NCBI GenBank assembly: GCA_026985075.1
Contig: JALSQX010000067.1
Span: forward strand, 62,001-126,000
DNA: 64,000 bases
Reading direction: 5' to 3'
From: Blastocatellia bacterium
GTDB lineage: Bacteria > Acidobacteriota > Blastocatellia > HR10 > J050
Every line of letters begins with the position of its first letter. Position 1 is the stretch's first letter. Under the pieces are notes generated by a model, which worked only from the letters and a program-made list of their open reading frames with translations, made no database searches and had not been told where the DNA came from. A program made the position numbers and the translations under genes. This document shows, one piece after another, positions 1 through 8,322 of the stretch.

Positions 1-182
1 GAGTGGGTTGTGAGTTGAGAGGTATGCTCCTCCACGCATTGTGAGAATGGCCAACACACCTTGACAATAGAAGGGATGACGGATAGAGTTGGACCTTTGT
101 AGTGGTGACTGAACCAGGCACAACTTGGGCAAAGAGGCGTCGACCAAGCACGCCGGAAAATCAACGATGAGGTGTTAACTAG
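1..182. other. Leader upstream of rpsA, no gene seen
   Basis: No coding region is supported here. A GAGGTG ribosome-binding sequence lies about 8 bases before the ATG at 183. The promoter of rpsA may be in this stretch or beyond the window edge; I see no convincing -35/-10 pair. Confidence 0.5.
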
Positions 183-2123
183 ATGTCTGTAGACAATGTG
201 AAATATAATCCGGGACCAGAACTTCACCAATGTGGTTCCGTCCCGGCCCAGAATGATGATTTCACCGGAAATAATCCGGGGATCCATTCAGAATCTTCAA
301 CTCGTTTGGAATCCTCCCCGGGGGCCGAGGCGCCCAGCGATGTCGAACGGCGAGAGAAAGACGAGCACATCCGAGGAGAGCCGTCGACGACGGCCCCGGA
401 AACCGTGGCTCCTATCGAGCCGGAAGCGACCTCGGGCCCATCGCCAGCTCCGCCGGCGACCGAGACCTTCGATGAGTCGCTGCTCGACGCCATGGAGGAG
501 AAGGCGGCTACTATTCGTGTCGGGGAAATGATCCGAGGAAAGCTCATCGCTCTCACTGAAGAATGGGCCCTCGTCGATATCGGTTACAAAACGGAAGGGA
601 CTTTCCCCCGGGACGAACTCCAAGCCAGTCCGGAAGAGGTCACTATCGGTTCGGAGATTTATGTGACCATCAAAGAGATCGAAGGGCCGAACGGATACGT
701 TGGTCTGTCTTATAAAGATGCTCTTCAAAAGCAAGCCTGGCAACGGGTGCAAGCCGCATATGCCGAAGGCACGCCGGTGAAGGGGCGCATCAGCGAGCGG
801 GTGAAAGGTGGCTTCAAGGTGAACCTCGGTGGCATCGAAGCCTTCTTGCCCGCCAGTCAATTGAACCTGTTCCAGGTGAGAAATCTGGACGCCTGGGTCG
901 GCAAAGAGATCGAAGCCAAAGTACTGAAGCTCAATCGGCGACAGTTCAACATTGTCATCTCCCGCCGCGCGCTGCTCGAAGAGGAACAAGCCAGACGGCG
1001 GGCCGAGGCGCTGGCTCAGTTGGACGAAGCCTATATCGTGCAAGGGCGCATCAAGAGCCTGACCGATTATGGAGCATTTGTCGATCTCGGAGGGATCGAT
1101 GGCCTGCTCCATATCACCGATATGTCCTGGAAGCACATTCAACACCCCAAGGAGATGTTCAAGGTCGGGGACATCATCCAGGTCAAGATTCTCAAACTGG
1201 ACCGCGACAAAGGGCGCATCAACCTCGGCTACAAGCAACTCTTCCCCGATCCCTGGGATACGATCCCCGAACGCTATCCAGTAGGCTCTCGGGTGAAAGG
1301 GAAAGTCACCCGGGTGGTCAACTATGGTGCGTTCGTCGAACTGGAAGAGGGCATACAGGGTCTCATTCACGTGTCAGAAATGAGCTGGGATAAGCGGCTC
1401 AAGCACCCCTCCAAGTACGTGAAAGCCGGCGACGAGGTTCTTGTCGAGGTCGTCGCCGTTGATCCGGCCGAACGCCGTCTGAGCTTGAGTCTGCGGCGGC
1501 TGGAACCAGATCCCTGGACGCTATTTGCCGAAACGCACTCACCGGGCACCAAGGTCAAGGGCATTGTTCGCGGCCTGACCGATTTCGGAGCGTTTGTGGA
1601 GATCGAAAAAGGGATCGAAGGCTTGGTCCACGTCTCCGATCTCTCCCGACGACGGATTAAACATCCTTCGGAGATCGTCAAGAAAGGCCAAGAAGTCGAA
1701 GCCATCATACAGAATATCGATCTGGCCAATCGGAAACTCAGTCTATCGATGAAGGAACTGGAGCCCGATCCCTGGGAGACCTTCTTCAATACCCATCAGT
1801 TGGGCGATGTGGTGAAGGGCAAGATCGCCCGATTCGCCAGTTTCGGCGCGTTCGTCGATTTGGGAGATGGTGTCGAAGGATTGTGCCACATCTCCGAACT
1901 CTCTGATGAACGCGTGGAGAAACCGGAAGACGTCGTCGAGATCGGTCAAGAGCTGGAGTTTCGCATTCTCAGATTGGATCGCGCTCAGCGGCGCATCGGG
2001 CTGTCGACGCGCGCCGCCGGCGAGAGCATAGACACCTCCGGGTTCACCGTCAATACCGACACCGGCGGATTGGCCAGTCTCGGCGAAATCGCCAAGCTGG
2101 AAATGGAGAAACGCGAAGAGTGA
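183..2123 (+). CDS. rpsA: 30S ribosomal protein S1
   Basis: RNA-binding ribosomal protein that helps recruit mRNA to the 30S subunit. Six S1/OB-fold repeats are visible at about residues 113-180, 195-262, 283-352, 366-438, 453-523 and 540-610. The last four carry the typical V-K-G-x-V...GAFV-(D/E)-(L/I) and GL-x-H-(I/V)-S cores; the first two are divergent, as is usual for the ribosome-binding repeats. At 646 residues it is longer than the common 550-580, because of an acidic, Pro/Glu/Ser-rich, probably disordered N-terminal extension of about 105 residues. The ATG at 183 follows a GAGGTG ribosome-binding sequence. It stands alone, with a long non-coding stretch after it. Confidence 0.95.
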   Translation: MSVDNVKYNPGPELHQCGSVPAQNDDFTGNNPGIHSESSTRLESSPGAEAPSDVERREKDEHIRGEPSTTAPETVAPIEPEATSGPSPAPPATETFDESLLDAMEEKAATIRVGEMIRGKLIALTEEWALVDIGYKTEGTFPRDELQASPEEVTIGSEIYVTIKEIEGPNGYVGLSYKDALQKQAWQRVQAAYAEGTPVKGRISERVKGGFKVNLGGIEAFLPASQLNLFQVRNLDAWVGKEIEAKVLKLNRRQFNIVISRRALLEEEQARRRAEALAQLDEAYIVQGRIKSLTDYGAFVDLGGIDGLLHITDMSWKHIQHPKEMFKVGDIIQVKILKLDRDKGRINLGYKQLFPDPWDTIPERYPVGSRVKGKVTRVVNYGAFVELEEGIQGLIHVSEMSWDKRLKHPSKYVKAGDEVLVEVVAVDPAERRLSLSLRRLEPDPWTLFAETHSPGTKVKGIVRGLTDFGAFVEIEKGIEGLVHVSDLSRRRIKHPSEIVKKGQEVEAIIQNIDLANRKLSLSMKELEPDPWETFFNTHQLGDVVKGKIARFASFGAFVDLGDGVEGLCHISELSDERVEKPEDVVEIGQELEFRILRLDRAQRRIGLSTRAAGESIDTSGFTVNTDTGGLASLGEIAKLEMEKREE

Positions 2124-2383
2124 TCGTCCGTCCGGGCCGGAATGTGGCTCGGGCATTCCCACAGCGGACATTCCCCTGCCGATCGACGCCTCCCGCCTCC
2201 TTGAGCGCCATGGCTGAGGAGATGACGCTCCAGACCCAGGAGTTCCCTCCCCGGTCGAGTCTTCTCGCCCCCCCAACGTGATCCGGAGTAATGTCGGTTA
2301 CGCGCTCTGACTCTCCCTCAGTCTCTTCAGCACGATACGGAGTCGCCGTGAGCGCCGCTGCCGAGCATCTTCCATCGCCAATG

Positions 2384-2483
2384 GCCGATGGCGCAAGATG
2401 CCCTCTCGCGCAGCATCCTGTGATGGTCCTGACCGCCGCTCTGGTCGGTGGCGCGAGATGCCCTCTTGCGCGGCATCCCGCAA
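2384..2483. repeat. Two-copy tandem repeat, 60-bp period, hairpin-forming
   Basis: Two imperfect copies of a segment of about 40 bases start 60 bases apart (about 2384 and 2444). Each contains GATGCC or GATGC followed by a GC-rich loop and the reverse complement; in the second copy GATGCC (2457-2462) pairs with GGCATC (2472-2477) and can be extended by GCG/CGC past one mismatch. The copies differ at a few positions with some compensation, which suggests an RNA or DNA stem rather than a coding repeat. Confidence 0.6.
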
Positions 2484-2493
2484 TGACGTCTCT

Positions 2494-2529
2494 CTTTTTA
2501 CGTCACGCTCTTCTCAACGATGTAAAAAG
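2494..2529. terminator. AT-rich hairpin, possible bidirectional terminator
   Basis: CTTTTTACGTC (2494-2504) pairs with GATGTAAAAAG (2519-2529): an 11-bp stem with one G-U pair and a 14-base loop. The T run and A run would give a U tract on either strand. It lies about 370 bases after rpsA and 430 before the sigma factor gene, so which transcript it ends is unclear. Confidence 0.35.
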
Positions 2530-2572
2530 TTGTCATCGGAAGGATCGTCACAGAAAAGAGCTCGATGATGTG

Positions 2573-2597
2573 GGAACATTTGGGGGTGGAAACCGTT
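2573..2597 (+). promoter_or_regulatory. Possible ECF-type promoter (GGAAC-N16-CGTT)
   Basis: GGAAC at 2573-2577 and CGTT at 2594-2597 are 16 bases apart, resembling promoters used by ECF sigma factors of the RpoE type. It is about 370 bases upstream of an ECF sigma gene, so autoregulation is conceivable. The motif is short and could be chance. Confidence 0.2.
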
Positions 2598-2962
2598 GAT
2601 GAAAAGGGAGGCTGGTGTTGGAAAACAATCGTGATGAGTGGGAGAATCAACAACCGCGTATATGAGAAGAGCGCCTCAGAAGTCTCATCGCATTCAGCGA
2701 TCGGGTTCTCCATAGAGGCATCCAAAGTCTCCGGGCCTCTCCTCACCCGAAGAGCTACGTTTGGCACGCCAATTGCATCATGGATCGAGGGGAGAAGAAT
2801 GGTAAGGGACATGTCGACCGTGGCCTCTCGGCGCGATCGAGGATGCTCGCCGGGCGGCGCTCCGCACCGCGAGGGCCCCAGAATGAGCGCATCTGGGAGT
2901 GATGGGCGGCGAGCGGTCGTGGCAGAGTGAAGCCTCGGTCGGGACATGTCCTGCACGAATGA

Positions 2963-3571
2963 ATGATGACCATGGACGTGAGCACGACCACATCGGAATA
3001 CGAGCTCGTCCGCGCCTCGGCGGCGGGCGATGAGCGCGCGTTTGAGCGGATTTACCGAGCGCACCATCGGAAGGTGTACTCTCTGTGCCAACGGATGCTC
3101 GGTGATCCCGTGGAGGCCGAAGACGTCACGCAGGACGTTTTCGTCCAGCTTTATCGGAAGATAAACACCTTTCATGGCCATTCGGCGCTCTCCACCTGGC
3201 TCCATCGGCTCACGGTCAATATGGTGCTCATGCATCTTCGGCACAAGCGTCGAAAGCACAAAGAGCAGGCCACAGACGATGAGGCGCTCCAGAGCCTGGC
3301 CGACGGCGAATCCCTCCATGGCCGCGGCGACTCTTCTCTCATCGATCACATCGCCCTGGAGCGAGCCATCGCCCAATTACCCGCGGGCTACCGGATGGTT
3401 TTCGTCCTCCACGACGTCGAAGGGTACGAACATGAGGAGATTGCTGACCTGCTGGGGATCAGTCCAGGGACGTCCAAGTCTCAACTCCACAAGGCTCGCT
3501 TGAAGTTACGCAAGCTCTTGCTCGCCAGGGGCAGACATCGACCAATTGAATCGCGAGCCGAGGTATACTAA
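2963..3571 (+). CDS. ECF-family RNA polymerase sigma factor
   Basis: Sigma-70 family factor of the extracytoplasmic-function type, 202 residues as usual for the group. Region 2 is at about residues 20-90 ([38 protein letters not shown]) and region 4 at about 130-185 with the helix-turn-helix around [23 protein letters not shown]. No region 3 is present. Three in-frame ATGs (2963, 2966, 2972) lie together and none has a clear ribosome-binding sequence, so the start is uncertain. No anti-sigma factor with a zinc-finger or membrane segment follows; the next gene is an SRPBCC-like protein. The regulon cannot be read from the sequence. Confidence 0.92.
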   Translation: MMTMDVSTTTSEYELVRASAAGDERAFERIYRAHHRKVYSLCQRMLGDPVEAEDVTQDVFVQLYRKINTFHGHSALSTWLHRLTVNMVLMHLRHKRRKHKEQATDDEALQSLADGESLHGRGDSSLIDHIALERAIAQLPAGYRMVFVLHDVEGYEHEEIADLLGISPGTSKSQLHKARLKLRKLLLARGRHRPIESRAEVY

Positions 3572-3581
3572 CATTGCTCGG

Positions 3582-4049
3582 ATGAGACACGATCGACAGA
3601 GCAATGACGCCGCTCACCGAATTCACCCGGCATCTGAGTCAGGCGCGGTGTCTGAGATCATCTCCGTTGTCCGGCTCTCGACCTATCTTGCTGCGCCCCC
3701 AGAGCGCGTCTGGCTGGCCGTGCGTCGGTTCAAGTCACCGTCCCCGCCCAGAGAGATCACGATCCTTCATCAAGAGAGCGGGCGGAAGCTGATTTATGCC
3801 ATCACGGGTCTGCCTCCCATCATCAAGCGCATGACCGGCGAGATCGAACTCCGTCCCGATGGGGGAGGGACGTGGCTCCACTGGTCGGTCCGTTTCAGTA
3901 CCAACCCCACGCTCTTCTCCCGGTTGTTCCGGCCGCTCCTTCGCGCGGGCATCGCCCGGACCCTCCGCCGAGCGGCCAGAGAGTTCAAAGCGCGAATGGA
4001 GGCCAATGAGGCCGAACGGAGCCAGCCGGGTGTGAACGCCAACCACTAA
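3582..4049 (+). CDS. SRPBCC-fold protein (polyketide cyclase/START-like)
   Basis: About 155 residues. The middle resembles the SRPBCC ligand-binding fold: VVRLSTYLAAPPERVWLAV (first strand and helix), then a strand-rich part ending in a long C-terminal helix (LFRPLLRAGIARTLRRAAREFKARM). Such proteins bind hydrophobic ligands; no ligand or catalytic role can be read here. The frame extends upstream to a TTG at 3546 that would overlap the sigma gene by 26 bases; I prefer the ATG at 3582, and a GTG at 3648 is also possible. Its position just after the sigma factor suggests co-transcription. Confidence 0.6.
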   Translation: MRHDRQSNDAAHRIHPASESGAVSEIISVVRLSTYLAAPPERVWLAVRRFKSPSPPREITILHQESGRKLIYAITGLPPIIKRMTGEIELRPDGGGTWLHWSVRFSTNPTLFSRLFRPLLRAGIARTLRRAAREFKARMEANEAERSQPGVNANH

Positions 4050-4581
4050 GCCCAGTGCTCACCCCTAGCATCTGGAGCGCTTCATCTCTTCCTCTCGCTC
4101 AACCGACCGGCTCGCTTCTTCTCCTTGGCCCGCTCGATCATCCTGGCCCGTACACTGACTCAACCACCAACCGCCCATCCACCTCATTACCGGCCACTCC
4201 CGATCTACCAGCGGCCCAACCCTCCTGTTCTGAGGCGACCATCCTTCAGTGACATGCCGATATCCATATTCGCCAACGCCGCCGCATCGTGACGGTATGT
4301 CCCCGCACGCGAGGAGGTTGTGATATTGGCGGACATCCAGGACGTGGGCGACCAGTGCCGAGGCCGGATGACGATCCGCCATCGGAAGATCCATGGCCGT
4401 CCCGATGCACTACGAATGGCATCCCTCCAGGCCGTGCCGCCATGGAGCGGATTCTCTATCTCTGGCGCAGAGGATGCCTCCTCTCCAGCTCGTACTGAGC
4501 GCGGTTGGAAAGATGGGGGGGGCAATAGGTGAAACCGAAGCGCACGTATGCCATTGGGCCGCTCGCGATATGCTCTTCTCA
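4050..4581. other. Non-coding stretch between convergent genes
   Basis: About 530 bases between a plus-strand gene and the minus-strand addA. Short open frames on both strands lack ribosome-binding sites and recognisable composition. I see no clear terminator hairpin with a T tract. Confidence 0.5.
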
Positions 4582-7500
4582 TCACTGCCGTCCGACTTCT
4601 CCATCAGGAATCGCTCTTGAAGGGCAGAACGAGAAACAGCGGCAGCGCCGGCAACGTTCGGGATCGGGGCGAGCGACGGCGTCTTCGTATTTTCGCAGGC
4701 GCACCACCTGTTGGCATAGTTCCTCGATCTCTCTGCCCGTCGCTGCGTCGTTCAAGCGCGCGACGTCCAGCTCCCATCGTACATCGGGATGAAGAAAATA
4801 CAGCTCGCCTCGCACCTCTTTCAATCCCAACACCCGTCGAGCGACCAGCGCATAGATGCGCATCTGAAGGTCATACTCTTCGGCCAGAGCGGCGACCTGC
4901 TCTGGCCGAACGCGATTGGTCTTGAAATCGATGAGGCGCGCCCGGCCTTCGCCATCGACGATGAGCTTATCGATGCGCCCGCGTAAAAGGACGCTGTCGG
5001 CGCGATAAATGAATTCCACCTCGCTCTCCACGCGACCCGGTCTCTCGCCCCAGAGGATCAGCTCGATCTCGCGCCACAGCGCGCTCGCCAGATAGTGCTC
5101 GATCAGCGGTTTCACCTCATCCACGGCGCGTTGACGCGCCATCGGGACATCTTCGACGTCGGCGACGTTCATCTCTTCGCCGACCAGTCGCTCCAGGAGC
5201 GATTCCCACTTCTCCGAGCCATCGTAAAGTTCGCAGAAGCGATGCACGATCGTTCCACGGGCGGCCGCCGAAAGCTCGCCACTCGCCGTGACTGGTTCGA
5301 CGAGGGAGCTCATCGGCTCATATTCGTCCCTTCCCGGCAGGCCGAGCACGGTCTCGTAGTAATACTGGAGCGGGCATCGGGCCAGGCTGAGCAATCGCGT
5401 GACGGCCAACGGATAGGTCCCCGCCGAGATGTCCAAGGCGAGTGGCTCGGCCAGTCGAATGATGGCCTCCAACGTCCCCTGCTGCTCGCTGGTCAATTCG
5501 GGCAGCGCTTCGGTGGGAACGGGTCGACCGGCAGGCATCTCTGGGAACCGATCGATGAGCGGTCTCGTCGCTTCCCTCTCGGCCACTCCCGGCGCGCCAC
5601 CCGGCATCACCCGCAACGGGATGCCATTCCAGTGGTAAATCTCCGGCAACGACTGCGGATCGTCGATCTGCAGGATAGCGCAGACCCAGTCGAGCCAACT
5701 ATCGGCCTCGCGGAGCGCCGAAGCCGAGACGGACTTCGATGCGCTGGCATTGGCGTTGAGCTTGGGCGCGGCTCCCGAGAGAATCAAATAATCTTGGGCC
5801 CGCGTCGCCGCCACATAGAAGAGGCGCTGATTTTCAAAAAATTCGCGCCAGTCGATATACTCGGCCACGCGTCGGCGAAGCCGCGTCTCATGAAGGCGCC
5901 CTCGGTGGTCGGGGATCTTCATGCCGATCCCCACGCCACGGTCGAAGGCGACATCGGGAATGCGCGATCGGAATCGGCGGGCCAGATCGGGAATGATGAC
6001 GAGAGGAAACTCCAATCCCTTGGCCTTGTGGACGGTCATGATCTGCACGGCATCGGCAGCGCCGCTTTCGATTTGTGCTTCGCTCTCGCGCGTCTCCATC
6101 TCGGTGAATTCGGCGATGAAGTGAATGAAATCACGGAGGAAGAATGGGCCGCGCTCTTCGAAGCCTCGAGCCAACTCGACGAGCTTGCGCAGATTGGCCA
6201 CTCGTTGATGACCATCATAGAATGTCGCTTGAATCGCTTCATCGTCGGTGAGGGTGAGAATATCCTCCAGCAACTCGGCCAGGGGAACGCGATTCCGCCG
6301 CTCGAGCAGCACGCTGAGAATCTCGGCGGCTCGGGCGACCAAGGGTCGTTGATCCTCGCTGATGCCCCACACCTCGTCGTGATGGAGCAAGCTGGTGAGC
6401 AACGGATGATGTTCGAGCACGCCGCCCGACCGCATCTCGGCCGATTGGCGCAGCCAGTACAACGTTTCGTCCGAGAGACCGAACAATGGCGACCGTAACG
6501 CCGCAACGAGCGCGATCTCGTCGGTCCGATTCTCCAGGAACCGCAGCAGCGAGATGACGTCCTGAATCTCTTCCCGCTGATAGAAGCCTCGACCGGCGAC
6601 AACATAGTACGGAATACCTCGCCGCCGAAGCGCCCGTTCATAAACTTTGATATCCGTCATCGCTCGGAAGAGCATAGCGATGTCGCCGTAGCGGACCGGA
6701 CGGCGAGTCTCTCGACCATCTTCAGCGCGCTCGGCCACCAGAGGCTCGCCTCTCTCCACCATCTCGGCGATGCGGGCGGCCAGGCGCGCCGCCTCCACTT
6801 CCCGTCCCTCTTCGGCATTTTTCACCTGCTCGCCGATCTCCAGAATGAGCTCCACTGGCGGATGGGGAGAGGCGGGACGATTCGGCCGGCTGGGGGTGAA
6901 CTCCACGTATCCGAGCGACTGGAGGACCGGGCGATCCCACTCCGATGCCAACGGCGTGAAGCGAGAGAAGAAGGCATTGTGGAAGTCGATGAGCGATGCG
7001 GTGCTCCGGAAATTGGTGTCCAGAGCGATGGCAGCCGCCCCTCGCTCCTCCAGCTCCCGCGCCGTCTCCATGAACACCTCCACGGCGGCTCCACGAAAGT
7101 TGTAGATCGACTGTTTCTCATCGCCCACGATGAACAGATTGGGCGCGTGGCGCGCGGTGGTCGATGGCGCCGCGCGCGCCGGCGACGGCCGATCGGTCAA
7201 CAGGCTGATGATCTCCTTCTGGAGGCGATTGGTGTCCTGGAACTCATCCACCAGGATGAAGCGATATTTTTCCGCATACTGCCGGGCCAGCCAGGGATGG
7301 GTGCGGAACAGGTCGCGCACGCTGAGCTGGAGGTCTTCGTAATCGAGCCCGTTGCGCTCGGCTTTGGCTCCCCGGTATCGCGCTTCGATCTCCCTCAACA
7401 TGTCGATCAAGCCGACGAGCGTCTCCCGGCCAGCCACATCGTAGAAGACGAGTTCGAGATTCTCCAGATGCTCTTGCAGAGCGGCCGCCTCGTCGCTGAC

Positions 7501-8322
7501 TCTCCCCCGTCGATGAACTTTTGCTCCTCGGAGGGCCTGGAAGCAGCGATCGAAGAGCGGCGCGTCCTCCAGTCGCGGCGTCATGGGCAATAAGGGACGG
7601 TAGCGCGTCCAGACTTCGCCGAACGCTTCGATCTGCTTTCGCGCCGACGGGGAGGCCGGCGCCTGAAGCAGTTTGCTGACGGTTCGTTCGACGGCGTCCA
7701 GAGTCGCGCGGTAGTCGTCCTCGGTGCTCACCTGCTCCAGAGTGAGCCGTTCGATGTCGTCGAGGGTCAACCCTACGGCGCGGACTGCCGTGTAAAGGTT
7801 CACCAGCTCGTCGATCAATCGGCGCCGCGAATATCCCATCACCAATCGAGCCACCGTTTCATGGCCTTCGTCCACCAGGCGATTGACGACCTCTTCGACG
7901 GCCTGATAGAGGAGGAGTTGACTGGTGTACTCATCGAGAATGGCTGCTTCGGGATCGATCTCCGCTTCCACCGGCTGGGCCTTCAGTATGCTGGCACAGA
8001 AGCCGTGGATGGTGGAGATGGCCGCGTCTTCCAATCGTTGTTTCAACTCATACCACCGCTGAGCCTCGTGGAGGTCGGTCGCTGATTCGGCCAGGTCCAG
8101 GAGCGTGCGACGGATTTTCTCTTTCATCTCGTTGGCCGCCTTATTGGTGAACGTGATGGCGACGATGTGCTCCAGGTCGGCCTTCCCTTGGCGCAAGATA
8201 TTCAACACGCGCTCGACCAGGACGCGCGTCTTCCCGGCGCCCGGTCCGGCAGTGACCACGCACGAGCGATCCAACGTTTCAACGGCCTGTCGCTGATGGG
8301 GCGTCAAATGATCGTCAGTCAT
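4582..8322 (-). CDS. addA: AddA-type helicase-nuclease subunit A
   Basis: UvrD/Rep-type 3'-5' helicase fused to a RecB-like nuclease, about 1246 residues, acting in double-strand-break end resection. Visible motifs: Walker A GPGAGKT (26-32), VDEFQDTN (motif II), GDEKQSIYNFRGA (III), TNFRS, MTVHKAKGLEFPLV (V), LFYVAATRA (VI), and in the C-terminal nuclease DFKTN and QMRIYA. The nuclease has Cys in LARCPLQYYYE and a C-terminal group C1224, C1227, C1229, C1233, the pattern of a 4Fe-4S staple. The frame could begin at 8376, but ATG at 8322 overlaps the stop of addB by 4 bases, which indicates translational coupling. Confidence 0.93.
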   Translation of the reverse strand: MTDDHLTPHQRQAVETLDRSCVVTAGPGAGKTRVLVERVLNILRQGKADLEHIVAITFTNKAANEMKEKIRRTLLDLAESATDLHEAQRWYELKQRLEDAAISTIHGFCASILKAQPVEAEIDPEAAILDEYTSQLLLYQAVEEVVNRLVDEGHETVARLVMGYSRRRLIDELVNLYTAVRAVGLTLDDIERLTLEQVSTEDDYRATLDAVERTVSKLLQAPASPSARKQIEAFGEVWTRYRPLLPMTPRLEDAPLFDRCFQALRGAKVHRRGRVSDEAAALQEHLENLELVFYDVAGRETLVGLIDMLREIEARYRGAKAERNGLDYEDLQLSVRDLFRTHPWLARQYAEKYRFILVDEFQDTNRLQKEIISLLTDRPSPARAAPSTTARHAPNLFIVGDEKQSIYNFRGAAVEVFMETARELEERGAAAIALDTNFRSTASLIDFHNAFFSRFTPLASEWDRPVLQSLGYVEFTPSRPNRPASPHPPVELILEIGEQVKNAEEGREVEAARLAARIAEMVERGEPLVAERAEDGRETRRPVRYGDIAMLFRAMTDIKVYERALRRRGIPYYVVAGRGFYQREEIQDVISLLRFLENRTDEIALVAALRSPLFGLSDETLYWLRQSAEMRSGGVLEHHPLLTSLLHHDEVWGISEDQRPLVARAAEILSVLLERRNRVPLAELLEDILTLTDDEAIQATFYDGHQRVANLRKLVELARGFEERGPFFLRDFIHFIAEFTEMETRESEAQIESGAADAVQIMTVHKAKGLEFPLVIIPDLARRFRSRIPDVAFDRGVGIGMKIPDHRGRLHETRLRRRVAEYIDWREFFENQRLFYVAATRAQDYLILSGAAPKLNANASASKSVSASALREADSWLDWVCAILQIDDPQSLPEIYHWNGIPLRVMPGGAPGVAEREATRPLIDRFPEMPAGRPVPTEALPELTSEQQGTLEAIIRLAEPLALDISAGTYPLAVTRLLSLARCPLQYYYETVLGLPGRDEYEPMSSLVEPVTASGELSAAARGTIVHRFCELYDGSEKWESLLERLVGEEMNVADVEDVPMARQRAVDEVKPLIEHYLASALWREIELILWGERPGRVESEVEFIYRADSVLLRGRIDKLIVDGEGRARLIDFKTNRVRPEQVAALAEEYDLQMRIYALVARRVLGLKEVRGELYFLHPDVRWELDVARLNDAATGREIEELCQQVVRLRKYEDAVARPDPERCRRCRCFSFCPSRAIPDGEVGRQ

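Larger units (their letters stand above)
2124..2962. other. Long non-coding stretch between rpsA and the sigma factor gene
   Basis: About 840 bases in which no reading frame has both a ribosome-binding site and plausible protein composition; the open frames here look random. It holds a 60-bp-period tandem repeat (2384-2483), an AT-rich hairpin (2494-2529) and a possible ECF-type promoter (2573-2597), described separately. The rest is unassigned and could be a long leader of the sigma factor mRNA. Confidence 0.5.

Noticed and set aside
297-1370. Long open frame on the minus strand inside rpsA
   Set aside because: It mirrors the S1 gene; GC-rich third positions keep the opposite strand open. 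No ribosome-binding site or protein-family signal.
2565-2930. 121-codon frame before the sigma factor gene
   Set aside because: No ribosome-binding site, no recognisable domain, random-looking composition.
4205-4585. 126-codon minus-strand frame after addA
   Set aside because: No start signal and proline/arginine-rich chance composition.
5095-6498. 467-codon plus-strand frame opposite addA
   Set aside because: Shadow of AddA; the opposite strand carries intact helicase motifs in this interval.
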